64,000 bases of DNA, taken from Setaria digitata (Eukaryota > Nematoda > Chromadorea > Rhabditida > Setariidae). Numbering within the stretch: position 1 is the first letter of the stretch; each line of letters opens with the position of its first letter. Positions 1 to 13,000 of the stretch are shown one piece after another. The notes under the pieces were generated by a model, which was not told where the DNA came from, did not search any database, and saw nothing but the letters and a program-made list of their open reading frames with translations. Made by a program: the position numbers and the translations under genes. The stretch is from contig RCAB01000009.1 of NCBI GenBank assembly GCA_003640385.1, positions 1 to 64,000 on the forward strand, in the 5' to 3' direction.

Positions 1-135
1 AGAGAAAAATAGAGAGAGAAAAGTAGAAACAGGGAAATAGAGAAAAAATGGAAAAAAAATTGAGAGAGAGAGAAAAAATAGAAAGAAAAATAGAGAGAGA
101 AAGAGAGGAAGACAGAGGGAAAGAAAAAGAGAGAC
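1..135. repeat. Purine-only AG-rich simple sequence
   Basis: The plus strand is almost entirely A and G with irregular GAGAGA and GAAAAA runs. This is degenerate simple sequence at the window edge; its left limit is not seen. Confidence 0.85.
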
Positions 136-1376
136 AACAAATGAAGTAGCGATAATGGTAACAATGAAAAAAATAGATAAATGGAACGGCAAAAGAAATA
201 TAAGAAATTACTGACGATCCACCCCAGTACCGTTTTGCCAACTGCGCCCTAACAAGCATTCCGTCTCGAATCTATGTACATATCCACATCCGCATGCACT
301 TGGGACAACACCATATCGGCAACTCTTTTCACCAGATGAAAAAAATTATTTAATATGATGTTGGTAAGTTCCACCAAACAATCAATATCATCACTATTCC
401 AGCAAACAGTCAATCAGCAACTACAAAACACCACTTCTGGATATGAATTAAAAGCTCAACTCCAGCTGACAAAATGGTATCTATCTATCTTCCAAGAGAG
501 TAAAAACCATTCAGAATAAGTGTTAACAATAATTAAAAAATTCCCCGGCCCTTTAACTAAACCGAAGGAGAAAGCTGAATGCTATGACCAGGTTATTCGA
601 ACCATAAATAAAACACATTCAAAAAGGTCACATAACTAAGGGTTCATGATTTATACTACTACTGATTCACAAAATGAACTCTTGAGTTCTACCCATGCAC
701 TACGTAGGGAGTGGAAGGGGAGGGAGAGGGGTATCATATGTTGCATGTGTGGATATTTCTGTACACTAATACTGATGAATGCATTTCTATTACATGGCCC
801 GGAAAAGCAACTACTTATTTTTTTTAGTGTGAAAAAAAAAATATGGCAACATCTCACAATTACGACATGGTCAGAAGAAAATACACAGAACATGGTCCAT
901 TCAGAACAATGGAAGGTTGAAAAATTCTCACTATTCTCTTCCTTCGACCATTAAAAAACCCTGAAGGCAGAGTGGAAACACTCATGCCACCAGTACGCAA
1001 CTATGAGATAATCAAAAGTCAAATAACTTTGCTTCGTGAAGTTTAAAGACACGTCTGTGCAACATAAAGGTAGTAAAAAATAAATAATAAAGTGAATGAA
1101 TGAAGAAAATAAGGCGTTGGCTGCTGCTGCTCATTGGAAGAACTTTCTTCTTTTTTTTTGCAGTTACTTTTAAAAGATGTAAAAACAAATAAACAAGTGA
1201 TTAAAAAAGTCAAAAGAAAGAGGAAAACAGAAATTTGTAAACGACCTGTATGTACAGCTTTTTTTAAAATATTGTTTTGTATAAACAAACCTTCGGCACT
1301 ATTCGCTTTTTAAAGAACAAGTTTCAAAATTAAGTGCTGCAGCAGCCAACCGCAAGATTGAAAAAGGCGCTATTAC
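1..1376 (-). other. Intron of the hnRNP R/Q gene reaching the window edge
   Basis: No RRM2-like exon or other supportable coding segment is visible here on either strand. The stretch should be intron of the minus-strand hnRNP R/Q gene. The short reading frames at 646-954 and 651-893 overlap on opposite strands and resemble no protein I know. Confidence 0.6.
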
Positions 1377-4060
1377 CTTTTTTGCAGCCTCATAGGCTGA
1401 TGTTTTGTCGCAATATGTCAAAAAAGCATATCCACGATTTCTTCCTGTTAGTGGATCCATCATAAGACGCAAGTCCCAAATCTTGCCCATATCTTCGAAG
1501 AGCGTTATTAGAGTGTCTTCATAAACTTCTTTTGGAATCTTTCCAATGTAAATCTGAAATAGAACGATGACTAAAGTAAGCAATGCTTTCCTCAATAACA
1601 GCCAGGAAAATGAGTCGCGCTTTTCTCTCCTTCTTGAAAGTCCGACAGTGAAATTTAAAAACTAATCCAAAGTTACAATAAAAACCTCATGCCCTGATCC
1701 TTGTGGCCCTGCTGCTGGTCCATCCCAATCTGGTGGTGGTCCACCGTATTTACGCTGACCAATAGTAACTTCTAGATTGTATCCCGTTCGATCCAAAATT
1801 TCCTTGATTTTTTCGACGGACGGTCCATTTACCAATTTTTGCGAAAGAGCAACATTTGCTCCAAGCTGTCGTACTTTGTCACGAAAATTGCGCATTACTG
1901 ACATTAAAAACTGAGCTTTGTTTTGAACGCCCATGAGCTTCGACTCTTTCACCTAAAGTATATAATAATTCCTATCCCAAGTTTCTTTTGCCAAAAGCGA
2001 TGATCGCTTCAAACTTGCAAAAAGCTAGAATTATTCCTTCACTCTTAAAAACGAGTGAGTAATAGAATGTATATATTCTACTCAACTAATAGAACCACCA
2101 TACACGTTATCAAGTTTGCCTGCAATAAGTTTACAAATATATGCTTCAAACCTCTTTAATGATAAATAAAGCGTGTTCAAGCGGAAGGGATCGAAGCATT
2201 TCAATTGCGCGATCATCCAATTCTTGTGGTGACATATCAGTTGCTTCATATAATTCAATCAGTGCTACAGCTACTTTCGGCTTCACACTCTGTGCTCTTA
2301 AACCTTTGTAAACTTCATTCTCAACAAATTCCGCTTCTTCAACTTCTGCTAGCAAAGCATGAGCTTCTTCTGTTTCGCCCTGAATTGTATTTTTTATGGC
2401 CTTTATATAACAACTGTTAACAAAAAGTTCATAAAAAACATCTCAAAAGAAAAGTTCCCAAAAGCTTTCATGATTTTCTAATTACTCACAAATTCTCTTC
2501 TTGCAAAAAAAAGAAAGAAAAGAGACTACTTGATAGAACTTACATCTCCAGATGCCCCAACTAAACTTGTTGTCTCCATCTTGCTATCGGAATCCTCCTT
2601 TTTGACTTCATCACCATTAGCTGTTGTAGCTTCATCGTCCTCTTCTCTGTGATCGCTTTCTTGTTCTTCCACTTGCTCTTCTTGTGTTTCTGGTTCTTCA
2701 TCTAGAGCTTCCTATAAAAGTGAGAAAAGATCATAAAACACAGCGAATAGAAAAACAAACTTTTTTTTTTAGTGCAAAACTAATAACAACTGCAAAATGA
2801 AATAGTGTTTGACGAGTTTAATTGAAGACTGCATATAACACAAGTTTTTCATGAAATACAAACTTACATCAGCAGATGTTTCCATTTTCACGTCAGTCAT
2901 GGTGTTATCCTCACCTGCTTTTTCTTCTTCCTGAAAGAATCATTACCTGCGGACAGAAGGAACGAATGAAATCCTGTTGCAATCGCAGCCGAACTTCATA
3001 GTAACTTTATCTAATTATTGACGAAGATTGCCAGATGCGCCCATTTACATAAAGTTCCATAAAAGCAGCGCATCATCAAGCTTTGAAATGAACGAAGTTA
3101 ATAACACAAATTATTTGCATGCGAAGCAGCGAACATTACCGAACACTGATTCATAATTTTCACCATGCTTTCAATTGCTGAAAATTCAATTCAGAAAACT
3201 TAAAAGGCAGACCGAACCGATATGTTAGCTGCTTTTGTCTTTTTTCTTTTGTTAGCTGCGGTACTGACTTTGCAAATAAGTTCCTTAGCTCATGCTTGTA
3301 CTTGCTTACAAGTATACAGATGTAGCAGTAATATTCGCTGGTAGGGTAAACATCCCACATAAGTGACGGTAGTTTAAGAACGATGCAAGCAGAAACGGGC
3401 AGATAATCTAGAGATCAAAAAATCTAACAATACTTTTGTAACAGCGTTTTTGAAATCCTCCATCGCATGTACAGGAACTTACCTCGGAACATATTATTGA
3501 TTAGATTCATAAGCGTGTAGAAAGGAAAGAAAACACGGCAAATAAATATCTCTCCCAAACTAAACTGCTTAGCAAAACAGGTTTATGCATCAAAGGCATT
3601 CATAGCCATATGTTAGGCAGGCAAAGTAGCATTGCTAAATTTCCATACTCAAAAGAAATCTTTTCTGTCTGCACTTAGATTTGCAAGCTTTCCCATCTCC
3701 TTTCTACTTTTAAATTCATACGCAAGCACAGAAGATGTGACATAAATTACATGACAAATAGAACAAAGACGTTGAAAAAAGTGATCACTCAATTAAAGAG
3801 AATAACCAGGACTGGATAAAACCGAAAGTTCGAGGATTAGAATGCTTCGATAGTTTACTTGAAGAGTGAGACTTACAAGCAAAATTAAAAGTTAAACGAA
3901 AGCCAAAAATTCGAACTTGCGCAGATGCGGCGGCAATTCTTTCTTCAATCGCACTTTCTTCTTCCGCTGCTGGCATCACAACTTGTTCAACATCATCTGT
4001 TGTAGCTGAGAGAGCCTGTTGCTGCTTCCGTGGACGACCACGAGTTCCCTTCTTTTTCAT
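1377..4060 (-). CDS. hrpr-1: hnRNP R/Q (SYNCRIP-like) RNA-binding protein, 5' part, six exons
   Basis: Ortholog of vertebrate hnRNP R/Q and C. elegans HRPR-1, a nuclear/cytoplasmic RNA-binding protein acting in splicing and mRNA regulation. Exons on the minus strand: 4060-3917, 2930-2868, 2711-2544, 2379-2152, 1952-1686, 1553-1377; all junctions are phase 0 and give 349 residues. Order: a basic AT-hook-like start (RGRPRK), about 100 acidic Glu/Asp-rich residues, then the conserved acidic-domain block characteristic of the family (KVAVALIELYEATDMS; KFVNGPS-like LVNGPSVEKIKEILDRTGY). RRM1 follows with its RNP2 (IYIGKIP) and RNP1 (RNRGYAFLTY) motifs. The last donor (KK|GTAATA) lies at 1376. RRM2, RRM3 and the RGG tail are absent from 1-1376, so the gene leaves the window after a long intron. 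The exon 1 donor (CAA|GTTCGA) is weak; a stronger GTAAGT at 3876 would shift the frame into a stop. Identity is very secure. Confidence 0.93.
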
Positions 4061-7000
4061 CGTAGTAGCAGACGAAAGTTACGGTTTAGAAAGCGACACA
4101 CACAAAACGAATAACAGTAACAGCTTGCTGACGATGTAAGAAAAGCCTTTGGAAACGGCGAGTTGATGCACCTGTTGAACGAATCTGGCAATCCCTGGAA
4201 AAGCACAAAAGAGACCTGCGCGGAGCACATGAACGCATGTTCAACAGCGCACGCGCGAACATTCAGCGAAAGGATGAGTGCAGTTCACGACGCACACAAC
4301 GTAATGCATATCGCAACAAAACGCCCTCGATCAATGAAAAATACGAAGAAAAAAACATTTGGCAAATTACCACAAGTCTCTTCTCAAACCTAAAAACTGC
4401 GTGAGCTACCCGCAGGCACTTTTCGCGCGAACGATACCGAGACGGCCTACCCATGGGGACCCGTACTATCCCTGGGACTTACCCGTAGGTATTGTCCTTC
4501 CACAACGGGCCTCGCTTTTCTCCCCATTCCCAGTACGAAAAAAGCGATGAGTCATCGCACATGCGCGACGCGTCACACAACTTGGAGCAGACGCACAGAA
4601 GTCGCGTCCCATCACTAGGATGACACCTAAATGCAAACTTCCGTCCCATTTTTCATTTAATAGCTCGAAATGTTATCCAGAGTATGATCTACATGCAGTG
4701 CGAGTGCGTTTCATGTCCTAGGAATTTGATTGCTGCTCTGTTCGTCCTAATCCCCTTTACTTCCTGTCTGGGCAGCAGCTCTTCACGTTTTTTCCCGAGG
4801 TTCCCAGGTAAAACTTCTCTCCTTACCAGCACTTTTATCGACACCTCCATGAACAGTAACTGACTCCACTTGCATTTGGAACATTTTCCTAATGTTAGCA
4901 ATTGGACTGATTATCAAGGGGAATTTGAAAGTTGGACAGTTCATGAAGAGGAAAAAGAGGATGAAGAGGAAATTATCAGGACACAAAGAAGTCGTTCTGT
5001 CCTCTCGAAACATTAATGAAAGCGAGGAGTAGAACAATGGATAGTGGAGTGACTCAAAGAAAGGTCATGACCTCGACGAGAACAGTTGGATGCACAGTGA
5101 ATGGAAGGACGGACTACAAGCTTCCTTTCTGTTTTGTAGTACTTCGAAATAGTCCTTTCTTAATTAGTGCACCTTGTCAGAGTGATAAAAGGTCAAGTGC
5201 TTCCTCATCTTAGTCAGTCATTTGCTTGTTGCTGCTCGAAATGCACCACACCAGAATGTTGCTGTTAGATTTAAATCATTCATTGATAACTACTCATGAT
5301 CACAGTGGTACACCGGCATACAGCATATTCAGTTTCCTGATAAATGCCGCTTTTGATGTCTTGATCAGGATGCTTCTCACAGTGTACCTCTTCCTTCGGG
5401 CATTTTCCTTATTCTTCAGATATAACCATCAATTAATTGTCTTTGTAATTAGGCGTCATCTGCGGTGAAGTCCTATTCTCGATGGGTGTACTGTTCCTTT
5501 AAAATATCTTCTAGCCAACATCTGAACATTCTCTTTTTTATACGACCCTGTATTCAGGTTCACAATCGCTAATGATTCTCTCTTCATTATTGCCATCTAC
5601 TAATTTTTATGCGTAATTCGTCTAACCAAGGACAATGAATTAATACCTAAGCTTGATTAGGGTGGGTCATGAAAATGAGTTAATTATTTCGATATTATCA
5701 CGAGAGTCAGAACTCATTTGTACATATTGCTACTTTTGGATAATATGCACAACCTTTTTCATTCAGATGTATGATGGCTTCAGGTATTCATTGCATTTCT
5801 CTGTTTTGAATAAGTGAATTGTAACTTGCGATGAAACTTTTTTGTATTTAGGACGAAGAATAATAAACAAGGTGTGTCCAGTAAATGACCGCTGTTTGTC
5901 AGGACTAATTAATGATGAGGATTAATGAAGTTATGATAATCACTAACAGTGAAAGGCCCTTAAGCTGGATGACTATTTCAGGTCTTTTATTCTAAAAATG
6001 GAATTTCTTCCACTTTCCGCTATTATTCTTGAATGAATTTTTTATTTTGTTCCATTTAAAATATGTTCTTCAACACTAAACTAACCCATAAAGGAGAGCA
6101 TTTTTGGGGAAAAAGAAATCAACTAAACTAGAAGGCGAGCTTTAAGAATGCTTAGTTGGCTACTAGTACTCTTTTTATTAGATACTCTCTTAATTAGAGT
6201 CTACTTAAAGCATCTAAATATTCAATATTCCCAAGACATTTTAGTTGCAGTCCTCAAAATGGTAATGATAAAATGCTTCTTCGCGCTGTACTTCTTATTT
6301 TAAATGGATTTGTAAAATTATCCCTTGCAAGTTACAATTGTTTCCATGCATGTCCAGTTGTCCATTTTCTCGTTTTTGCTTTTATAACATGTCACTTTCA
6401 AAAAGGTTTAGTAAGAAGGATTTGGCAAATATGTTATTTTCAATTTTCCCCAGCAAATTGACAATTATCTGAACTTAACTTCCAAGCTGCTTCTAAAGAA
6501 GTAGCTTTGGAAGTGAACATGATTAAATCTTGCTAAACATAGCTAATACTCCAGTACGTAGCTAATTTTGTTTAATTTTAACTCTTTGGTTTCCTGAAAC
6601 TTCCATCTTTTCCTTTCTCTTCGCTTTTCTATTCCTTTCATAGAAGTTCTAATCTGTATCCCGTTTTTCTTTCTATGTTTTCACCACAATTTGTATTTTT
6701 TGGAAAAAATGAAGAATTAGGGCTGTCGTCAATGAATCTTTAAATAAAGATCAGTTAATCTTTCTACCGTACCGGGTTTCCAAAGAGCAGAGAAGTATTT
6801 GAGTACGATGACTACAGTTACTTGAACAGTGTATATCAGAATCTTGAATTTAGTTTATCATGGTCTTGTGTCTTAGAAGATATTTTAGTTCTTAAAAGCT
6901 ATAACATGAAACAGTGTAGAGAGAATATTCGTTCTTTATGATTATAACAGATTCCGTACGGCATTTGATTAGGGCAGATTGATGATTCTTGAAGCAGTTG

Positions 7001-10000
7001 AATTCATCCATTTGTTTCATTCTCAAATCTTATCTTCCTTTTCAACTTTTCTTGAAATCTTTTTAAAGGTGGTTAGAAACTATTGTTTTCGAAATTAAAA
7101 TCAAATGATTAATCTATTTGTTCTATAAAAGGAAATGGAATTTTTTTCATTCGAGACGGTTATTCGTAGAGTGAGGTGTTAACTGTAGAAATGAACACAC
7201 AGTATGACATAATTTGCGGTAATTACTGCGGGAAAACAAGTCCGCACGAATGGAAATCTTTCGAATAACAGCAATAAGTTGATCTTTATGATTCCAAAAC
7301 TACGGCCGTAAATGTTCCATCAACTCATACCTCACACTGCATTATTCAAATTATTTGTTACATATAATTTGAACAATTCCAGCCTTCCCTCATCAGCGAT
7401 GACAGCTGTCGCTGGTGCTTCTGATCAACACGACAAATCATCACATTATATTTGGTCATTTTTCCGCTTCTCGTATGCAGTAAGTGAAGGCTAAATTAAT
7501 TACATTTCATTTTATTACAGAGATCAGCTAACCAGTCAGTTGAGATTGTAGTCTTGCAAGGCACTTTAGTTTCTTGAAAGCTAATATAACAAGAAATGAT
7601 TAGATCTCTCCTCTTTCCTCTACTTCATCTTTCATTGGAATACTTATTTATTCATTGAAAATGTTAGGTGTTTCTTTTGGTTTTCTGAGGAAAAGGATTG
7701 GTGATCGGCAATGCTTGGGTGCATTTAATTAAAAACGACTACTGGACAATAAACAGCAAGTCCAGAAAGGGTCATTTAAAATAGCAATCAATAAATGTTC
7801 TCTAGAAACGTCCATAGTTTCGATGTCTGGTAATCATCATCTTCTCTCCAGATGTTAACTTATGAAGGCTGCAATCCAGAGGCATCAGGCACTGGCGATT
7901 CTAGAACTACTGGAAGGAATGACCAATAATCGAAATGGTTATTCGCTGCTTCAATTAATCTCTTTCATTCAAATGGGTATCTGGCCGTGCCTGTTCAATT
8001 CGATTACCTTAAGAAAGCTCTGAGCACTAGGCCTCAGTAATTCGTCATGTTTATTTTTGAGTTTATATCTGCAATTAAAATGAGATGTACTGGAACTCCT
8101 GAACTTCAGCAGTTTTTGCAGACTTTCCTTGGCCTTTTCTCGTATAATAAGGTTCTGGCTGGGTAGAAACACACTTGTATTAGACTTTTTCGTGCATCAT
8201 GTAAATTATACTAGTTCTTTAACTACCTGTCTCGTACAAGTTTTTTCCATCTCGAATGTTACAGATGACATGACATATCGTCACTTTTTCTGCTCTCTTC
8301 ATTTCCCTCGTAGTACACGAGCACATTATTATTCAGTACTGTCAGAGCAAGGTAGAATTAGACAGATATTGCAGTTGGAAATAAATTGGATGTTTCGACC
8401 AACCGAACTGAAACTAAAAAGTGTTTCGACGCATAATGCCGTGCTAAGTTTCTTATACTGACCACTATGAATCTAACGACTGGCGTAGTCATTACGTTAT
8501 AAATCGTAATGGAAAGGAACTAACCTAAAATTTCATTTCTGAATTCAAGGAACTCCCCATAAAAAAGCTGCAAAAAATCCTGTTTTCTATTAGTAACAAA
8601 AATTCAAAACTAGACCACTGCATAACATTTTATATGTAGAAGACGTTTTGTCCAGAAATGCTGAAATTCTGTCCTTCAGATTTTTATGTCTCGACCCCTT
8701 AAAGCTGTTAGACTACGATATATTGCTTTATAAACAATTGAAATCCGTCTTTTGAGCACCATTATATTTTGTCATTCGTAGACTAAACATATGATTTTGA
8801 AAGCTGCTTTTCATACAAACTGATTCAAAATTTTCAGATTCATCACTATCCTGTGCACACATCGCTGTCAAGTTTGAATAAACTGATCTCATTTCTCTGA
8901 TCCTGATCATGTACCATTCCAACCGTGATACCCGATGACCCCTAAATTTCAGATATTCCAGATTAATACTTACTAATAAGTACTTGTCGTCCTTCCCATA
9001 TCATTTTGAATATGCCAACAGGGATGACGTCTTCAATATGAATAACAATTACATTCAACGGTAAATGGAAGTAACTATTAGTACATTCTGCCTACAATTA
9101 TTATTGAGAACATGAATTAGCTTCATCAGAGATTCCTAAACTTTTTAATTGATCGCTTTCATTTGCAACTTCCTTTGTAATTTCCATTCGTGTCTTGGCT
9201 CTCTTCTACATGGTTGTCCCATTTGGAGCTATCTCACCGTTATCTTTTAAGTGACTTCTGAATTTAATACTCTAGCTATGTCTGATGGTAAGTCTAGAGG
9301 AGAATTGCGGGAAACCAAGTGTAAAGTAGAGAGACATTAATCCTGGAGAAAACACAATTCAATTCATTCCCCGTTCACTGCTGAGTCTATAGAAAGAGTA
9401 CATGAAGTCCCGGGAGATCGAACTGAAAGGCAAGGCAATAAGCACGCACAATCAATTATGTTTCTCAAAACTAGAAAGTCATTAATTCTAGAACAGTTGA
9501 ATAGCTGCTGCCCTGTGCCATCGAAAGGATGATGCCGAGCTGAATTCCTTCCAAAAAGAAAAGATGAATAAATTGCCTGCTTCATATCAGCAGCATTTAA
9601 AAAAGATAACTGCCATACCAAGCGCATCCTCACTTTTCACTACTGTTAACGTCAGCCTAGATGCTTTCTGGCTTCTGAATCTTGAAAGATCGACAAGCGA
9701 GAAAATACTGGGGTTGAATCATCTTGAAATCTCGCAATATGGGCCTTGTCGTTATTTTACAGAATTTCGGTCTTGCCTCTCTCTGTTATATCATTTATTT
9801 TCTTCTCAGTTACAAATTTTTCATTTGAAGATGTGCCTTTGTTTCTCAACGCCACGTCAAAGGAAACTTCTAAATTCACGGGGAATTATTTTAATAGACT
9901 GCTTACAGAATTCGAAATCTCCTCACCGTCCGATCTTCTCCCTCCACTATTTTCTGAGAATGTTTCTTGCTTGGTGACTAATTTCTACTGATAATCATCA

Positions 10001-13000
10001 CCGCTCTCACATATCACTTCCTAATGCATTTTGTCAATAAAGTTCTCTTTATTTCACAAGGAAAAATTGCTCACCAAAGCTTATTCTTCAACTTCCTTGT
10101 TAGCATTACTTCTTAGCGAAAAATATGATGAAAGACCTGCTCCACACCGTCAACAAGAATATGTCACAGTGTCACGCAAACTCAGGTCACATACACCTTC
10201 ACAAAGATCGTGAAGACGACTTCGAAGACATCATGTTGTGTTGAAGTATTATCCAGACACATTCTGTTATCAGGCTATTAGGCATTCATTCCTGCGTTTT
10301 GGAACAACAGATCTGAAAACAAAACTTGGCCGACCACTCTTTGGACGGTTGCCTGGGTCGTGACACCACATCTGTGACCTGTGCATCTTCCAACCCCCAA
10401 CCAAGGAACATATATGGAAGTGACAGACAAGATTACTAGGTCTAGTAAAGGGAGAAGGGGGGCGTCTAATGAAATGAAAGACTATGATTGAAATTTGAAT
10501 TACTGAGCATATTGGTCTAATGTCCAGTGGAGTGAAGGGCTAGCCAATGGGATAGATAGTTAGATGGACTGAGACACACTCTGATGGGATAGAACGAAAT
10601 TCGAAGACTGTTTCCTAGCGGACACCGAGTGACTGGCGAACAGACTTTCCGTTGCTAAGCAGGCCAATCCTCATCATCTGCCAAAGCTCACTGGTGGAGG
10701 TGAGGTGACCACTGGGCTGGACATCACCTATTCCATTTACACTCGTCGGCTATCCATCCCCCAGTGACCGTCCATTCTCGACTCGACTACCGCACAGCAG
10801 TCATCCTTCTCTTCCTCTTCCTCTCATCTTCGTTCGATTACTACTGCTTTTCCGGTCAAAGGTCGACTAGATAAGCTCAAATAGATAGATGAGATGGGAA
10901 TGGGATTGGTGGCAGAATTAACGACCCAGTTTGGAGAGTCATCCAATCGCACCACAAGGGGCAGAGTGACAGACGACACGGTTGTGGTTACCGCGGTTGT
11001 CGTTAAGGGTTGAGTTGCGTCCTACCGTGCCTACCTACCCCCCGTGGAACGAGCCCCCTGAGGTGCTTACTCCCTCCTCTCCCACTTCCCACAGAAATTA
11101 CTCCACCTATCAAGATGGATGGTGACAAGACAGAACTACCGCGCAGCCACAGAGAGGTAGGTGACAGTCAGCCAAAACATTCCCTCTCACTCATCCTTCC
11201 ATTAGCTGCATCCTTAATTCTTTTGTTCATCGTCTGGAACAAATTCCTGAAATGCCCAGTCAACCCACCTGACCCTCAAAGGATGACGGAGTGACCTTTC
11301 ATCTCTTTACTGTGCTACCGTTACCGCAAATTCACCAGTTCAGTTCATCTCCCGCAGACTGAACTCCTTCAACTTCGCCTCTACAGCAGCTAGCAGAAGC
11401 CCAGGTCTAATACTCCCCCGGGAGCTCTCGGTGATAGAAAAGGAAGGAAACTGACCCCAGAAGACGTCTTTATCTCATCCAACACATGCAAATTACCCGT
11501 CCGGGCAAGCTCATTACCTCTCCCCGCCTCCTCGCTTACCCTCGCCTGCCCCGCCCTTCTTTTAAACCTGCCCCGCCCCTCTCTTTTATACCAGTTTCAT
11601 CACTCTTAGATCAGATTATTGTCATTGATGACTCATCGGAATATCATCACTCTTTCAAATGTTTCATGTTCTTCCCGGGCTTCATGCACCTTTTTCTGTC
11701 TCATTTGATAGCATGAGTTGAACTGATAAGACTGATAAGATAGAAATTAATCCACTAATTAATTAGTCAATCATTTTGGTCCATTCCGTGTAGCTGTTAG
11801 CTATGAAATGGACCAAATCGCAGTAGACTATCTGTTTGATTAGAAAACTGATAACGCTGCTGTCAGTGACGTGCTAGCAGTATGGTAGATGTACCCTGCG
11901 CCCCCTCTTCCATCATTTCCCCGATAGTTAAGCAGTCCCATTCCACAATCGATTGTTTGACCTGAGGTCATTCGTTCATTTCTTGTCTATGTCAGAGTTG
12001 AGAGACGTACACGTACGTGAGCAATTAGCAACGAACCAGTTCAGTCACGTCCGAAGTGATCTTTTCTCGAGCCAGATACTAATTTGTACATTCATATGTT
12101 GCTAGCCATGTGAGAATGCTTTAGGGAAGTTCTGCAATTGACGATGATGAATCATCAGAAGCAAGCTGCTGAAGTTTAAGGACATACCTTATCATCCTTG
12201 TATATATATCACTTGTGTGGTAAGTTGTTTGTTAGTGGGCGAAGGATTTCCCAGGTGTGACTGATATCTCTTGGGATGCTCTCTTTTCAAGGTAACTGAT
12301 GGGTCCCAGATCGTTATAATCGATTTGATTGCCGGCTTAGAGCATAATTCGCTTGATTGTCTTGCATAGATTTTCTCTACATATCATTGTCAAAGAAAGA
12401 TAAAATAGGATTCCCAGACTTTAAGGACAGCGTTTTATATCATTCTCCAGGTTCCTATAGGTACCATGACACTACGGTACAGCAATCGAGATAATATAGC
12501 TATAGTACCTTTCTGTAGCAGTACCAGCTAGGGTGTGTGGTCTTTGGTGATGGGAACGTTTGTCATCGCGACTTCAGTAAGATTAAATGATGATCATAAA
12601 TCTTACCGTAATCACAATATATGAGTATCTGAAAGAAAGCTATGCTCAACTGAAAAAATTTTTCATTTCTCGAAAAGTTTTGGATAGATGGGGATTTCAT
12701 AGGAGATGTGCTTTAATCAGGTGCAGTCGATTGTGAGGTGTAATGAGAAACTTGATACTTGGCTATTTTTGCTCATATAACTTGGATGGAGAGATTGCTT
12801 GATGATATGACGTTTCCGGTAAGGGCGAACTTCTTTGCATCTTTCAATATTGCAAAGGAGCGGATTGGACCCAGAGGAAGAGGATTTGTAGCAGCCAAGT
12901 GTCATGGTGTACTTTTCTGAAAGCTTAAACTTCATTAGAGCATGCTGCTTCGAGATGTGAACCAAGGGAGCAGCAGATGGCCTATCTTTCTCAAAGATTT

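Noticed and set aside
9564..9977. 137-codon plus-strand frame with an overlapping second frame at 9746-9991
   Set aside because: Two frames are open over the same DNA and neither looks like a conserved protein.
11010..11294. 94-codon frame with a hydrophobic segment
   Set aside because: Lies in the GC-rich, proline-coding block and lacks any recognisable feature beyond composition.
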